Of a DNA stretch of 39,146 nt, positions 1-12,100 are shown in pieces. The DNA comes from Fragilaria crotonensis (taxonomy: Eukaryota > Bacillariophyta > Fragilariophyceae > Fragilariales > Fragilariaceae). Under the pieces are notes generated by a model, which saw only the letters and a list, made by a program, of their open reading frames with translations, searched no databases and was not told the origin of the DNA. The position numbers and the translations under genes are program-made. How positions within the stretch are numbered: the first letter of the stretch is position 1; every line of letters starts with the position of its first letter. The DNA lies in assembly GCA_022925895.1 (NCBI GenBank), contig JAKSYS010000602.1, forward strand, positions 1-39,146. Reading direction: 5' to 3'.

Positions 1-314
1 ACATTTCCGGTGTTTTGCAACCGAAGTAGTATTTTCAACTCCCTCCGGTGTGTATACGACAGGGACCTGTAGAACTTGCAGGTACTGTGACAAAACGCAG
101 TGCGGAACATCAGGATCTTTTGCAACCCAGTTGCACGTAGGGTTGCAAAATTTCTACGAGAGAACGGCGTAGGTTTGCAACCCAATCCTTGTTTTTTGCA
201 ACTCGAATTAGTCAATCACAGCAGTACCAGGTACAGTACCAAAGTAAGGGTGCATTGGGGTAACCCTGATTTTCACGAGTTCTCAGATGCCGGGTACTTC
301 AGCCGTACTACCGT

Positions 315-500
315 ACTCCACTACTCCACTACCCACTACCCACTACTCCACTACCCACTACTCCACCACTCCAATTACTCCACTACCCACTACTCCACTA
401 CTCCACTACTCCACTCACTCCACTACTCCACTACTCCACTACTCCACTACTCCACTACTCACTACCCACTACTCCACTACTCCACTACTCCACTACTCCA
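315..500. repeat. 8-bp microsatellite (CTACTCCA)n, interrupted
   Basis: About 186 bp of CTACTCCA units with frequent 7-bp variants (CTACCCA). Period 8 is not a multiple of three, so the long Ser-Thr-Pro-Leu-His-Tyr frames across it are a by-product of the repeat and not a protein. Confidence 0.95.
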
Positions 501-2624
501 GTGCTCCGTCCGTTCCTCACTACTCCTGTACTACGTCAACCAGCAAAGGAAGAACAAGCATATAAACATGGTGTCTGGATTAGAATTCTTTTGCCTTAAA
601 GGCACACTTGTTGACAGTTTTCTTTAAGGTTGAACAAATAGATAGATGATGGGTATGCTATGCAGCTATTGTGATGGAAAATCATGAAGATGATATGATT
701 TGTCAAGTCTTCATTCTTTGAGTTTTTCCTTAACACATGGCATCAGGACAGGTGAGTCACTCAAATTGAGTCTAATTTGCAAAATCAAGTGGGTATGACT
801 TTTTTGCATGTTACACATTCATGTCAAATGTATGTGTTGTTATGAGTCTGCTGTTGTGGAAGTGGTTCTTGAGTCCTCAGAAAGGAACACATTCGAATTG
901 CTGGTGATCTGAACAACAGGAATATCTTGGAGTTTGTGGTGAAACTCATGCTTTTTGCAACTGACACTGGTTCAATTAAATTAGTAGCCAGTGCTGGTAG
1001 TTCTTTGGAATGTGCCATAGGATAAAAAATGAGTTGTCAACAAAATTTATTTTTCAAAAGTGACTGTGACTGTGACCATGCCTGTTGAGTTGTTTTTTGC
1101 TGGTGATGTTAGACTTGGCAAAACGTATGTAGTGGATCCTCACACCTTCACTAGCTTGCTGGAACATCAGTCTGACTACTTAACACTGTGATTTCATTTA
1201 CTTGTTGTTACAGTAGTCAGCAATTAAACTACAAAGATAAAATTCTCGCGAGCAGGAAAAATCCTGAATTTAATGTGTTCTAACTTGTGAACGGTCACTC
1301 CTCACCAAAAACAAGCTACTAGTACAGTAACACCATGTGTTTTAGGGTGTACTACAATATGCTGGGTAGTCACTACATAAATCTTCCTGAATGAATACAA
1401 TCAAATCACCAATTTCTCAATCTGTCCAGGTACTGTGGTAGTTTGATTTGTCCAGATACTCTGTCCATGCTTGTATTGCTGGAGTTCTTGGAGTAATAAA
1501 GTACTGTACTCCAAATAATTTTCTTATCCTACATTCAGCTCTGACTGTCACAACACCACCTCAGGAGTACTAGCTAACTACTTCCAATTTCCAGTTCAAC
1601 CCTCCTGTATGACCTTTTGCATAAAATTGTCAACAATGACTGAACCTGGCTGTCACATACGTTAGTCTTGTGGAAATCATGATTTTCAAGCTTCAATGCT
1701 GTATTTATACAGACTTTTGTGTTGATACTGAGAGGGAGGCACTTAATAGATTGCAACCAGCCACAGTCCCCCGCTTCTTAACAGAGAGAACAACAAGGTA
1801 CACAACACCCTCTTTTTCTATGTAGTGGAACCATGAACCAGCATCACTAGAGCCAGCTCACAAGAAGGGTTGTTTCAAGGGTCTCTGCTATCTTGTGGAC
1901 AGTACTATGGATCAGCTTCTTCACACAGAAGCTAATCAAGAGATTAGTGGAGGGTGGGCCATATGACCATGTAGGAAACCTCACCAGAAATGTTATGTAC
2001 TTGTGGCTGGTGGGTGTGATTGATTCTGGTATCAGATGTGTGAACACTGGTTCTTGAGAGTGGTGCAAGTGGGAGGAAGACTCAAACACAAAGACTTGAA
2101 GGGGTGTGATGCTGCTTGTAATGCATCTGTTATTGATGCCATGGTACAATGAGCCAATTCTTTTGTGCATTTGTGCCTTGGAGCTTGGTACTTGCCAAGA
2201 CCTCAAGTACTTCTGTTGATGCAGCCAGTCTTACTGTGGTGGGAATTTAAAGATAGTAGATAAGCCATGACCGTAGCTCTAGAATATATGCTGCTGGTGT
2301 TGCTTTGAAAAACCAAGAATGGAAGACCAGGATAAATTTCCTGGCATGCACAACTCTACTGAGAGATCCAAAAAGGCATACATGTCTTTTGAGAAATGAA
2401 GACTACATTATGTAAGATCTACACCAAGGAAAGTAATCTGGGGTCAGGCTGTTATGATTATGTTTGCAGTGTAATTTACTTAGATTATCATTTTTGAAAG
2501 ACTTACTGGTTCTTATCTTTGATTGATTTATGACTTATAATGGAGTGTTGACAAACAACAAATAAGCTCACAATCCTACAGAGAAAACAAACAAAGAAAA
2601 AGCAGAGTATAAATAATACTGTAT

Positions 2625-2648
2625 TACCAGGTACTCGAGTACCTGGTA
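2625..2648. repeat. 24-bp perfect palindrome, copy 1
   Basis: Two 12-base halves, TACCAGGTACTC followed by its exact reverse complement, with no spacer. It lies in the GTAC-rich right part of the tandem unit and is conserved in copy 2. Confidence 0.9.
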
Positions 2649-3364
2649 CTGTTTTATTGCATTTGCGTTCAGTATAGTTATCCTGGTACATACTACTGTA
2701 CCACGACAATAAAGTCAACATGCCGGTAGGTCTGTAGTTTTCATATAACGTGATGTATGGTACACAACTATGCATACAGCAGACGTGTAGAGCATGAGAT
2801 GTGTAGCGATGTACTACGTACACGGAGTACCGAGTACCAAGTACCAAGACAGCAGGTGTTATTCAGGAAGCAAGAGGTCTAATTTTTCGATATTCTCCTT
2901 CAGTACGGTAAATGTGCGCTCGGTGTGATGCATACTCTAGGAATTGATCCAGTAGCGTGGACTTGGTACATCTGGCTACGTTTTGTACGATTAATACTAG
3001 GCCTACGGGGTTGCACAACCGGTTGCAAAAAAAATGGGTACGGGCACATTTCCGGTGTTTTGCAACCGAAGTAGTATTTTCAACTCCCTCCGGTATGTGT
3101 ATACGACAGGGACCTGTAGAACTTGCAGGTACTGTGACAAAAACGCAGTGCGGAACATCAGGATCTTTTGCAACCCAGTTGCACGTAGGGTTGCAAAATT
3201 TCTACGAGAGAACGGCGTAGGTTTGCAACCCAATCCTTGTTTTTTGCAACTCGAATTAGTCAATCACAGCAGTACCAGGTACAGTACCAAAGTAAGGGTG
3301 CATTGGGGTAACCCTGATTTTCACGAGTTCTCAGATGCCGGGTACTCTAGCCAAGTACTACCGT

Positions 3365-3554
3365 ACTCCACTACTCCACTACTCCACTACTCCACTACTC
3401 CACTACTCCACTACTCCACTACTCCACTACTCCACTACTCCACTACTCCACTACTCCACTACTCCACTACTCCACTACTCCACTACTCCACTACTCCACT
3501 ACTCCACTACTCCACTACTCCACTACTCCACTACTCCACTACTCCACTACTCCA
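3365..3554. repeat. 8-bp microsatellite (CTACTCCA)n, pure
   Basis: About 190 bp, close to 24 perfect CTACTCCA units, at the position equivalent to the interrupted array of copy 1. Purity suggests recent homogenisation, or better base accuracy here than in copy 1. Confidence 0.96.
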
Positions 3555-5687
3555 GTGCTCCGGTCCGTTCCTCACTACTCCTGTACTACAGCGTCAACCA
3601 GCAAAGGAAGAACAAGCATATAAACATGGTGTCTGGATTAGAATTCTTTTGCCTTAAAGGCACACTTGTTGACAGTTTTCTTTAAGGTTGAACAAATAGA
3701 TAGATGATGGGTATGCTATGCAGCTATTGTGATGGAAAATCATGAAGATGATATGATTTGTCAAGTCTTCATTCTTTGAGTTTTTCCTTAACATGGCTGG
3801 CATCAGGACAGGTGAGTCACTCAAATTGAGTCTAATATGCAAAATCAAGTGGGTATGACTTTTTTGCATGTTACACATTCATGTGAAATGTATGTGTTGT
3901 TATGAGTCTGCTGTTGTGGAAGTGGTTCTTGAGTCCTCAGAAAGGAACACATTCGAATTGCTGGTGATCTGAACAACAGGAATATCTTGGAGTTTGTGGT
4001 GAAACTCATGCTTTTTGCAACTGACACTGGTTCAATTAAATTAGTAGCCAGTGCTGGTAGTTCTTTGGAATGTGCCATAGGATAAAAAATGAGTTGTCAA
4101 CAAAATTTATTTTTCAAAAGTGACTGTGACTGTGACCATGCCTGTTGAGTTGTTTTTTGCTGGTGATGTTAGACTTGGCAAAACGTATGTAGTGGATCCT
4201 CACACCTTCACTAGCTTGCTGGAACATCAGTCTGACTACTTAACACTGTGATTTCATTTACTTGTTGTTACAGTAGTCAGCAATTAAACTACAAAGATAA
4301 AATTCTCGCGAGCAGGAAAAATCCTGAATTTAATGTGTTCTAACTTGTGAACGGTCACTCCTCACCAAAAACAAGCTACTAGTACAGTAACACCATGTGT
4401 TTTAGGGTGTACTACAATATGCTGGGTAGTCACTACATAAATCTTCCTGAATGAATACAATCAAATCACCAATTTCTCAATCTGTCCAGGTACTGTGGTA
4501 GTTTGATTTGTCCAGATACTCTGTCCATGCTTGTATTGCTGGAGTTCTTGGAGTAATAAAGTACTGTACTCCAAATAATTTTCTTATCCTACATTCAGCT
4601 CTGACTGTCACAACACCACCTCAGGAGTACTAGCTAACTACTTCCAATTTCCAGTTCAACCCTCCTGTATGACCTTTTGCATAAAATTGTCAACAATGAC
4701 TGAACCTGGCTGTCACATACGTTAGTCTTGTGGAAATCATGATTTTCAAGCTTCAATGCTGTATTTATACAGACTTTTGTGTTGATACTGAGAGGGAGGC
4801 ACTTAATAGATTGCAACCAGCCACAGTCCCCCGCTTCTTAACAGAGAGAACAACAAGGTACACAACACCCTCTTTTTCTATGTAGTGGAACCATGAACCA
4901 GCATCACTAGAGCCAGCTCACAAGAAGGGTTGTTTCAAGGGTCTCTGCTATCTTGTGGACAGTACTATGGATCAGCTTCTCTCACACAGAAGCTAATCAA
5001 GAGATTAGTGGAGGGTGGGCCATATGACCATGTAGGAAACCCTCACCAGAAATGTTATGTACTTGTGGCTGGTGGGTGTGATTGATTCTGGTATCAGATG
5101 TGTGAACACTGGTTCTTGAGAGTGGTGCAAGTGGGAGGAAGACTCAAACACAAAGACTTGAAGGGGTGTGATGCTGCTTGTAATGCATCTGTTATTGATG
5201 CCATGGTACAATGAGCCAATTCTTTTTGTGCATTTGTGCCTTGGAGCTTGGTACTTGCCAAGACCTCAAGTACTTCTGTTGATGCAGCCAGTCTTACTGT
5301 GGTGGGAATTTAAAGATAGTAGATAAGCCATGACCGTAGCTCTAGAATATATGCTGCTGGTGTTGCTTTGAAAAACCAAGAATGGAAGACCAGGATAAAT
5401 TTCCTGGCATGCACAACTCTACTGAGAGATCCAAAAAGGCATACATGTCTTTTGAGAAATGAAGACTACATTATGTAAGATCTACACCAAGGAAAGTAAT
5501 CTGGGGTCAGGCTGTTATGATTATGTTTGCAGTGTAATTTACTTAGATTATCATTTTTGAAAGACTTACTGGTTCTTATCTTTGATTGATTTATGACTTA
5601 TAATGGAGTGTTGACAAACAACAAATAAGCTCACAATCCTACAGAGAAAACAAACAAAGAAAAAGCCGAGTATAAATAATACTGTAT

Positions 5688-5711
5688 TACCAGGTACTCG
5701 AGTACCTGGTA
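5688..5711. repeat. 24-bp perfect palindrome, copy 2
   Basis: Same palindrome as at 2625-2648, carried by the second tandem unit (half site TACCAGGTACTC). Confidence 0.9.
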
Positions 5712-6111
5712 CTGTTTTATTGCATTTGCGTTCAGTATAGTTATCCTGGTACATACTACTGTACCACGACAATAAAGTCAACATGCCGGTAGGTCTGTAG
5801 TTTTCATATAACGTGATGTATGGTACACAACTATGCATACAGCAGACGTGTAGAGCATGAGATGTGTAGCGATGTACTACGTACACGGAGTACCGAGTAC
5901 CAAGTACCAAGACAGCAGGTGTTATTCAGGAAGCAAGAGGTCTAATTTTTCGATATTCTCCTTCAGTACGGTAAATGTGCGCTCGGTGTGATGCATACTC
6001 TAGGAATTGATCCAGTAGCGTGGACTTGGTACATCTGGCTACGTTTTGTACGATTAATACTAGGCCTACGGGGTTGCACAACCGGTTGCAAAAAAAATGG
6101 GTACGGGCACA

Positions 6112-6518
6112 GTACTGCTTACCCTTTAGACTTATCATAGAACATACTGGAGTACTATATGTCAGATCGTCATATCATACACACAGTTTATTATATGCAC
6201 TTTACACCGACACCGGAGTACAAGTACCAGGCACTTGTACGACTTTGCACTAGTGATTCGTGATACACGTCACCCGTGAAATACATATGAATATCTACGG
6301 ATAGGGGTATGCTGATCAACGGTCATTCGCCTTTCCTTTTTCAGGAGTAACTATGACATACTGTACTCACTATAGGATTGTACTGCTACTGTGAGGGCGG
6401 ATCCTCCTACCGGTAGGCGTGTTTCGAGGCGCACGATGAATGAAGAAAAATGAAATCCTTGCCCATCATGCCTGCGATATAACACAATTAAGAGTGTCTC
6501 GTCGTCTGGTCGAATACC
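6112..6518. other. non-coding upstream region of the LtrA-like gene
   Basis: Unique sequence between the right end of the tandem repeat and the start codon of the LtrA-family gene. It must contain the promoter and 5' leader of that gene. I see no clear TATA element, repeat or RNA gene in it. Confidence 0.5.
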
Positions 6519-8613
6519 ATGTCTGCTCAGAGCAGTAGTTCAGCAACGGAAAATACGCTGCTTCTCCCTACTCGAACCATTCATCCCTCCAAGTCTGTCC
6601 ACAAAAACTTGGGTGAAAATGTGCCCCTTTATTCACGTCGTAAGTGACATGCGTAATCAATGGTCTGCTCCAGATCCCTGTGTTCTCTGCATTCTGAGAC
6701 AAGACTGACGACCTCATGCTAGAGTGGACCGCCAAGAGGACGCCGTCGTTTGTGTGCCCGTTACCTCATAGCCTATCCTGACCTATCCTGATTCCTCTCA
6801 TCCTGTTGTACACTATCACGTTTCATGCTGTCACGATGGACCTTTGTCTTAATGTTGACATCAATTCTTGTTCTCAGCTCGTCAACGGCAAGGGTGGGAT
6901 GACCAGCAAATACTGCCACACGTCAATTGGGGTGACCTCTTCTTCGACTTGTTTTACGTTGCCGCTGCCTTCAACTTGGCTGTCATTCTTAAAGAGTCAC
7001 TTTCTTGGGAGGGATTCCTATACTTTCTTTCATGCTATTTTCCAATCATGGCGCAGTGGAATGAAAAGCTCATTTACGATGCTCGATTCGCTCCAGAGGA
7101 TAATCTGTACCACAGATCACTAGAATGCGTTCATTTGTTGTTACTTGGAACTGCCATTCAACACATTCGTCCTGTCGAGTTGATGCAAGATACAAAATCC
7201 AACTCAACAACTCTTATATTCAGTACGTGTTTGGTCTTGATGAATATCTTGGGGATTAAACGAAATCAGGATGTCCATACCAATGTCATGGGTGGCGAAG
7301 AGGCCAAACATCACGCTTCTTCAGATATACGTCGTCGAATCTGTGCCTTGATCCCATTTCTTATTTCAACACTCCTTGCCGGACGTGATTATTTTCATCT
7401 TGTCTATCTTGGTGGTGATGGCAATGCCAGAGTCGAAGGATATGGAGGCGAACAGGAAATGGAAGAAGCCTCGAACAAGAATAATATCCCAATTCTGTTC
7501 TGCCTTTTCGGTTACATTTGTGAACAGATTTATGTCCTTCTGGATGTCTTTGTTGTGATTCCAAATAGCGGACGCGATTTCAGAGAGATTCGAGTTCCCC
7601 TCAACGTCAACTTTACACTGTGAGTTTGCGTCAAAAGTGTTCGTGACCAACACGTATATATCTTATGTATATGTTCTTGATGCATTCCATGTTTACTGTT
7701 ACTGTCATTTCCCCACGTCATTTTCCGTCTAATCTTCTCCTTGCTTTGACAGACACCGCATCGGTGAATGGGTCATGTTGATGCTTGGTGAGAGCGTTCT
7801 TTCGCTCTTGATTGTCGAAGAATCATCGGGTCGAAGGTACTACGTGACATTCTATTCTGGCATGATATCAGTCATGTAAGTTACTTCCAGAGTGAACTGT
7901 CCAAGATTGTGACGAAACGATTCTTAGTCATCGTGTTTCTCACCCCACTAATCTGAAATCGCTAAATTCAAAATGCGTCATGAATGGACAGAATGTTGCA
8001 ATATCTTTACTTTCGCACTCAACCATTTGACGCCGATGACCATGCCATGAGACGCGACCATGCTGGAGCATTCATTTTCTACCACAGCATTGTCTTTTAT
8101 TCAGCGTCTCTTATTGTCATTGGATGTTCCTTCAAAACAATCCTCCATCACTACATTGACGAGCAAGAAGAAAATTTATCATCATCATCATCCGTCATGG
8201 CCGGCAGTGATGGAGGAGAAGAAGACACCTTGATCAATAATGACATGGAGCGGCGAATAGCTCACATGTTTTCTTGGAGCATGGCGGCATCATTTTTCTT
8301 CCTCGATGCCATGATCCTGTCACACCGTGGCTTCAAGGCCAATCGGGATCGCCTTATCCTCAATGGTAGCATCCATTGGGCAGCGACACTCATTGTGTTG
8401 TTCGATTGCGCACTCTTTATCGTTACGGCAACATTGTCTCTGTGGATCAGAGACTTTGAAATCCTATGTCTTGCTGGTTGCGGAGTTGTGGTGTGTCAAA
8501 TAATTATGCGAACCAGAGGATTGAAATACTTCCCGGTCAGTAAAAGTGTCTCGGACAATGATTTTGATTCCACGAAAGTGGGTGATATTCGACGAACCGT
8601 GAGCCTTGGGTAA
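6519..8613 (+). CDS. LtrA-family (low temperature requirement A-like) multi-pass membrane protein, four exons
   Basis: Four exons join in frame: 6519-6639, 6878-7619, 7753-7875 and 7992-8613 (1608 nt, 535 residues). Introns of 238, 133 and 116 nt all begin GT and end AG, and the three joins are phase-consistent. The start is the first ATG, giving a polar Ser/Thr-rich cytosolic N-terminus. The signature is at about residues 57-72, NWGDLFFDLFYVAAAF, the typical first helix of the LtrA family, followed by many hydrophobic helices. A second conserved stretch, GEWVMLMLGESVLSLL, is at about residues 292-307 in exon 3. An acidic/Ser-rich loop lies in exon 4 (near 8160-8230). The biochemical function of the family is unknown; the name comes from a Listeria cold-growth mutant. 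No frame break is seen, so the gene looks intact. It is convergent with the PT-protein gene on its right. Confidence 0.9.
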
Positions 8614-9173
8614 CAAGGCCATTCTGGCTGTCGTGTTTGTCACATTTTTTTTCCGGGGGGGAGGGCTTTCGTGGATTTCAATGGTTCCGCTCCTGCATCG
8701 CCTAATTGAGCTTCATATTATCTGCGTGAACCCCATCTTTCTGCTCGTGGAATTCCCTTTAATTCTTACAAGCAATTTAGCATGGTCGGGGATGAACAAA
8801 GGCTTAGCGACATTTACCATAGTTCTATCCGAAGGAGTACATAGTAAACTGCTGTATTTGCGTTACCCGGGAGTGGGATCTCTGCCAGAGACGAAAACTC
8901 TTGAGCAGCTTTTGCATGACAACAACCGCGAGCACACACAATTGACACTCCTGCTTGCTACGTGCTGAGAAGTTGTCAATGCTCATTTGGATTCCATAGT
9001 GAGTCTACAAGTGATTTGAACGACGTACGGTTCCGACCGTTTTTCGCATCTCAAGAAGGCTCGAGATTGGCCAATTCATCGACATGTTCATCCGTTTTTT
9101 CTACATTTACCGTTTCACATTCGGCTACTAGCTTCGAGCAGGACACGTTGCGCTGGGAGGAGTGCCGTTCTGT
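8614..9173. other. intergenic region between convergent 3' ends
   Basis: 560 bases between the stop of the LtrA-like gene and the stop of the minus-strand PT-protein gene. Short open frames only. It presumably holds both polyadenylation regions. Nothing else recognised. Confidence 0.5.
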
Positions 9174-12100
9174 CTAGTGAAAGGTATAGAAGAAGTTGTA
9201 ACGAAAGGAAAGCGACATGTCAGTCGGACTCGGCGATGGCAAAAGGTCCTCGGGTGGTGTCTGAGGCGTAGGATCCCGACTTGCTGGTTCCGTCGTCGGA
9301 ACTTCATGGTCAGCGCAAGTCGGGATCCCGGTGGGAATGCGACTTCTTGTGGGAGGCACAGTGTAGTTCGGACGCGATGATGGACGCAAACTTGGACTTT
9401 GAGTGATTCTAGGGGTTGGGAAAATGGTCGGTTTGGGGGAGGGACGGATGGGGCGCTTTGTGGGTTTGATTTCCGGTATCGGAGCGTTGGATATTGGTAA
9501 ATCTGACGGACTGTCAGATGGAAAGGCGGTGTTGGTGTTCTTTGATGGATGACCAGAAGGTTTAGTTGGACGTTTCGTTGGGGGAAATGTCATTGAGGGG
9601 AGATCAGACGGGACGTCCGAGGGGCTGAGAGATGTCGTCTGAGCAGGAAGCGAATTTGGACTCTTTGATGGATTTGCAAAGCAAATCGGTGGAAAGGTTA
9701 TCGTGGGACTTGCTGTTGGTGATAAATCGGGGTCAAAATCCATTACAGAGCAAGACGCCGCATCAAAAAGGTCACACGCTCTTCCGCACAGCACGTCAAT
9801 GTCATCGTCTACGTTCAAGATGCCATTGCATTGGGTGTTGCGAGAGGCGAAGTTGGTGTCCTGTCGGATAACGGTTGATTCGTCTTTCGTTTTGACAGCT
9901 CCTTCAGAGTTCCGGACAAAACACGATCTTGAGATGGCTACGTTCCCTCCTTTTGATATCTGAATGGCTCCTTGGCGAGCCACGGTGCGCAGGAACAATG
10001 TCTCTTCTACTATAAGTGTCCCGCCAATATTCAGAACAGCAGCGTTCACAAGCTTGTTGTCTGTGAAATTGCTTCGGAGTAAACCCACCACCATCGCCGT
10101 ATCGTCTTTCTTCTTCTCCAACATGAGGATTGCGGATGTTCCTTCGTTGTTCCTCCACTCACAGTCGACGAAGAATGCTGTGGAGTCCTTCGTTGCTGCA
10201 GCGTGAATCGAAATACCCCGAGACTTTTCGAAAGTAACCCCAATGAATTGTATCAGCATGGTAGCCCCCCTGATTTCGAATTGAGAAACACCGCCGGAAA
10301 CGATGCAGTTGTTGGATCGTTTTCCATCATCACCGCATTGAATGGTTATGTCACTTGAGGTCAAAAGGATAGGAGTTGTGTCTATGTCGGGGTAAGAATC
10401 GACATCAAAGACAGTGTCAGAGCAAAGGATGAAGTCAGCACCCATATCTAGGAGTGAGAAACCCTTGACTGCAGTTGACAGTTTCTTCCAGTCGTCAAAA
10501 CAACCCTGGGATGGGCCTTGTGTTGGTTTTTCAACGGGCGCGCTTGTTGGCTCAACCATCGTTGGCGACTCGGATGGGGCTCCCGTTGGTGGCAGTTCAA
10601 CATTCAGGCAATTGTCCGCATCAAAAGGGATGCATGTGGATTTGTCGGCTTCAATGACCAAAATCGCTGTACAGTTGTCTTTACGCCCCACAGTGTTGGA
10701 CCGCCCGTAATTTCCTTGGGACTTTTTGAGCTCAGAGTTCTCGTTAATAATGATCAACCCGAAGTCCATGCTCGCCTCGTTAGAGACAAAGCAATTTTCC
10801 AGCAACGTCACACTGCCGCTTCCTAGTACGGAAAGGACTCCAAATGGTGCACCATTACCTCTGAAGACACAGCTTTCTAGCGTCAGTTTCCCACCAACGT
10901 TTGAAATCACCGCAAACAACACTGAATTTCCAACGAAGGAACAATTGCGGAACGATGCGGACATCGACGGAACGGTGCCTGTGATTCCAGAATCAGGAAT
11001 GTCTGGATCGGTCGGAAAGTTAGCAGTGCCCTTATAAATCAAGATCGCTTGAGCTCCAAGTCCGTCTTCCCAACGGCATCCGTCGAATTCCACATCAGCG
11101 TCGCTGTCTCCAAGGGCCTCAATAGAAGTTACCAAAGCACCAATGAAGCTTATTCCCGAAAACTTAATTCTACGTGCGCTGCCTTCGATCTGGAAGTGGC
11201 GTTCTCCGCCAAAAACAACGCATTTGTTCTTCTCGTCGCCCGAAGTCCCGCACTGAATCGTGATGTCGTCAGAAGCAATCACAATTGGCGTTGTGTCAGG
11301 ATCTGGAAACGTATCCACGTTCATCTCTGTATTTGAGCAGATGACAAAAACACCTCCCAATCCACTCGCCGACGCTTCGCGGACAGCGGCAGAAAGCTCA
11401 TTCCATTTTCTGAAACATTTCTTCGATGTTGGGCTTGCCGACGACGGCGCAGGAGAAGCGGACGGCGGCATTGTGTCTGTACCATTATAGTCCGTTGCAG
11501 TGCAGACGCGGGAAGAAAATTCTTGGCAGGTTCCGTCGCAGGAATTGGAGTTTTTGACACAAGATCCACTCGTTTCCTCGAACAAATCGCTACAGTCATC
11601 TAAGGGAAGATTGGTGGACCCTGTTGCCAATCCAAAGTTATTGGCGTTTCTGAGTGTCAATGATCCTCGTTCGACGAAGACTGATCCAGGTAAGCTGGTG
11701 CTCTCAGATGATATGAAGCAACAGTTTGAGATACTTATCTGCCCTTCGCTGAGTACCAGGATACCTCCAGATTGTCCAGTGTTGCTATCAAAGAGTGTGC
11801 GATCGAAAAACACGACACCGTTGAAATCCGACACGGGGGAAAACGAAACTACATTGTTGACGAAAGTGCAGTTGACCCCAATAACTGTCATTGACTGACC
11901 TGGTGGATCCGGAACCATCGAAAGCTCAGTTTGATCACCGAGGCCCCCATTGTAGACTTCGATAACAGACCGTCCTGTGTGCCCTGAGAACTCACAGTCT
12001 ACGATGGCAAGAGTGGCAGATCCTTGTGCAGATGCTTTGATCGCCACATTGGAAGAGGCGGTGAAGGTGATTCCAGTCATCAATATGCCGCTAATGTCGC

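Larger units (their letters stand above)
1..3045. repeat. 3.05-kb tandem repeat unit, copy 1
   Basis: Bases 1-3045 recur at 3046-6108 with near identity over the whole length, apart from the internal microsatellite and a handful of one-base differences. The unit holds an 8-bp microsatellite near its left end, a long AT-rich stretch (about 600-2500) with only short open frames, and a GTAC-rich right part with a 24-bp palindrome at 2625-2648. I recognise no gene or transposase in it. One open frame of 114 codons on the minus strand (2503-2847) is present in both copies, but the copies are too similar for that to be evidence of coding. Several differences from copy 2 are a missing base in copy 1 (for example A4 versus A5 near 95/3141, T4 versus T5 near 2161/5223). 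Confidence 0.95.
3046..6108. repeat. 3.05-kb tandem repeat unit, copy 2
   Basis: This is the second tandem unit, starting exactly where the sequence of position 1 recurs and ending at 6108. Identity to the start of the unit continues only three bases (ACA, 6109-6111) before unique sequence begins at 6112. The microsatellite inside it (3365-3554) is a pure 8-bp array, while the one in copy 1 is interrupted. No gene is recognised. The high identity implies a recent duplication, or an assembly duplication of one locus. Confidence 0.95.

Noticed and set aside
315-500. Microsatellite as a telomere or CRISPR-like array
   Set aside because: The unit CTACTCCA does not resemble TTAGGG-type telomeres, and there are no spacers.
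100-627. Open frames of 92-207 codons over the Ser-Thr-Pro-Leu-His-Tyr repeats at 100-627 and 3034-3685
   Set aside because: They come from an 8-bp microsatellite, which is open in several frames at once; the copies differ by non-triplet lengths and no protein family is visible.
2503-2847. 114-codon minus-strand frame present in both tandem units
   Set aside because: The units are nearly identical over their full length, so conservation carries no coding information; the sequence contains GTAC-rich and palindromic DNA and has no recognisable domain.
8606-9380. Plus-strand frames of 70-120 codons after the LtrA-like gene
   Set aside because: No start context, family similarity or splice links; part overlaps the 3' end of the PT gene.
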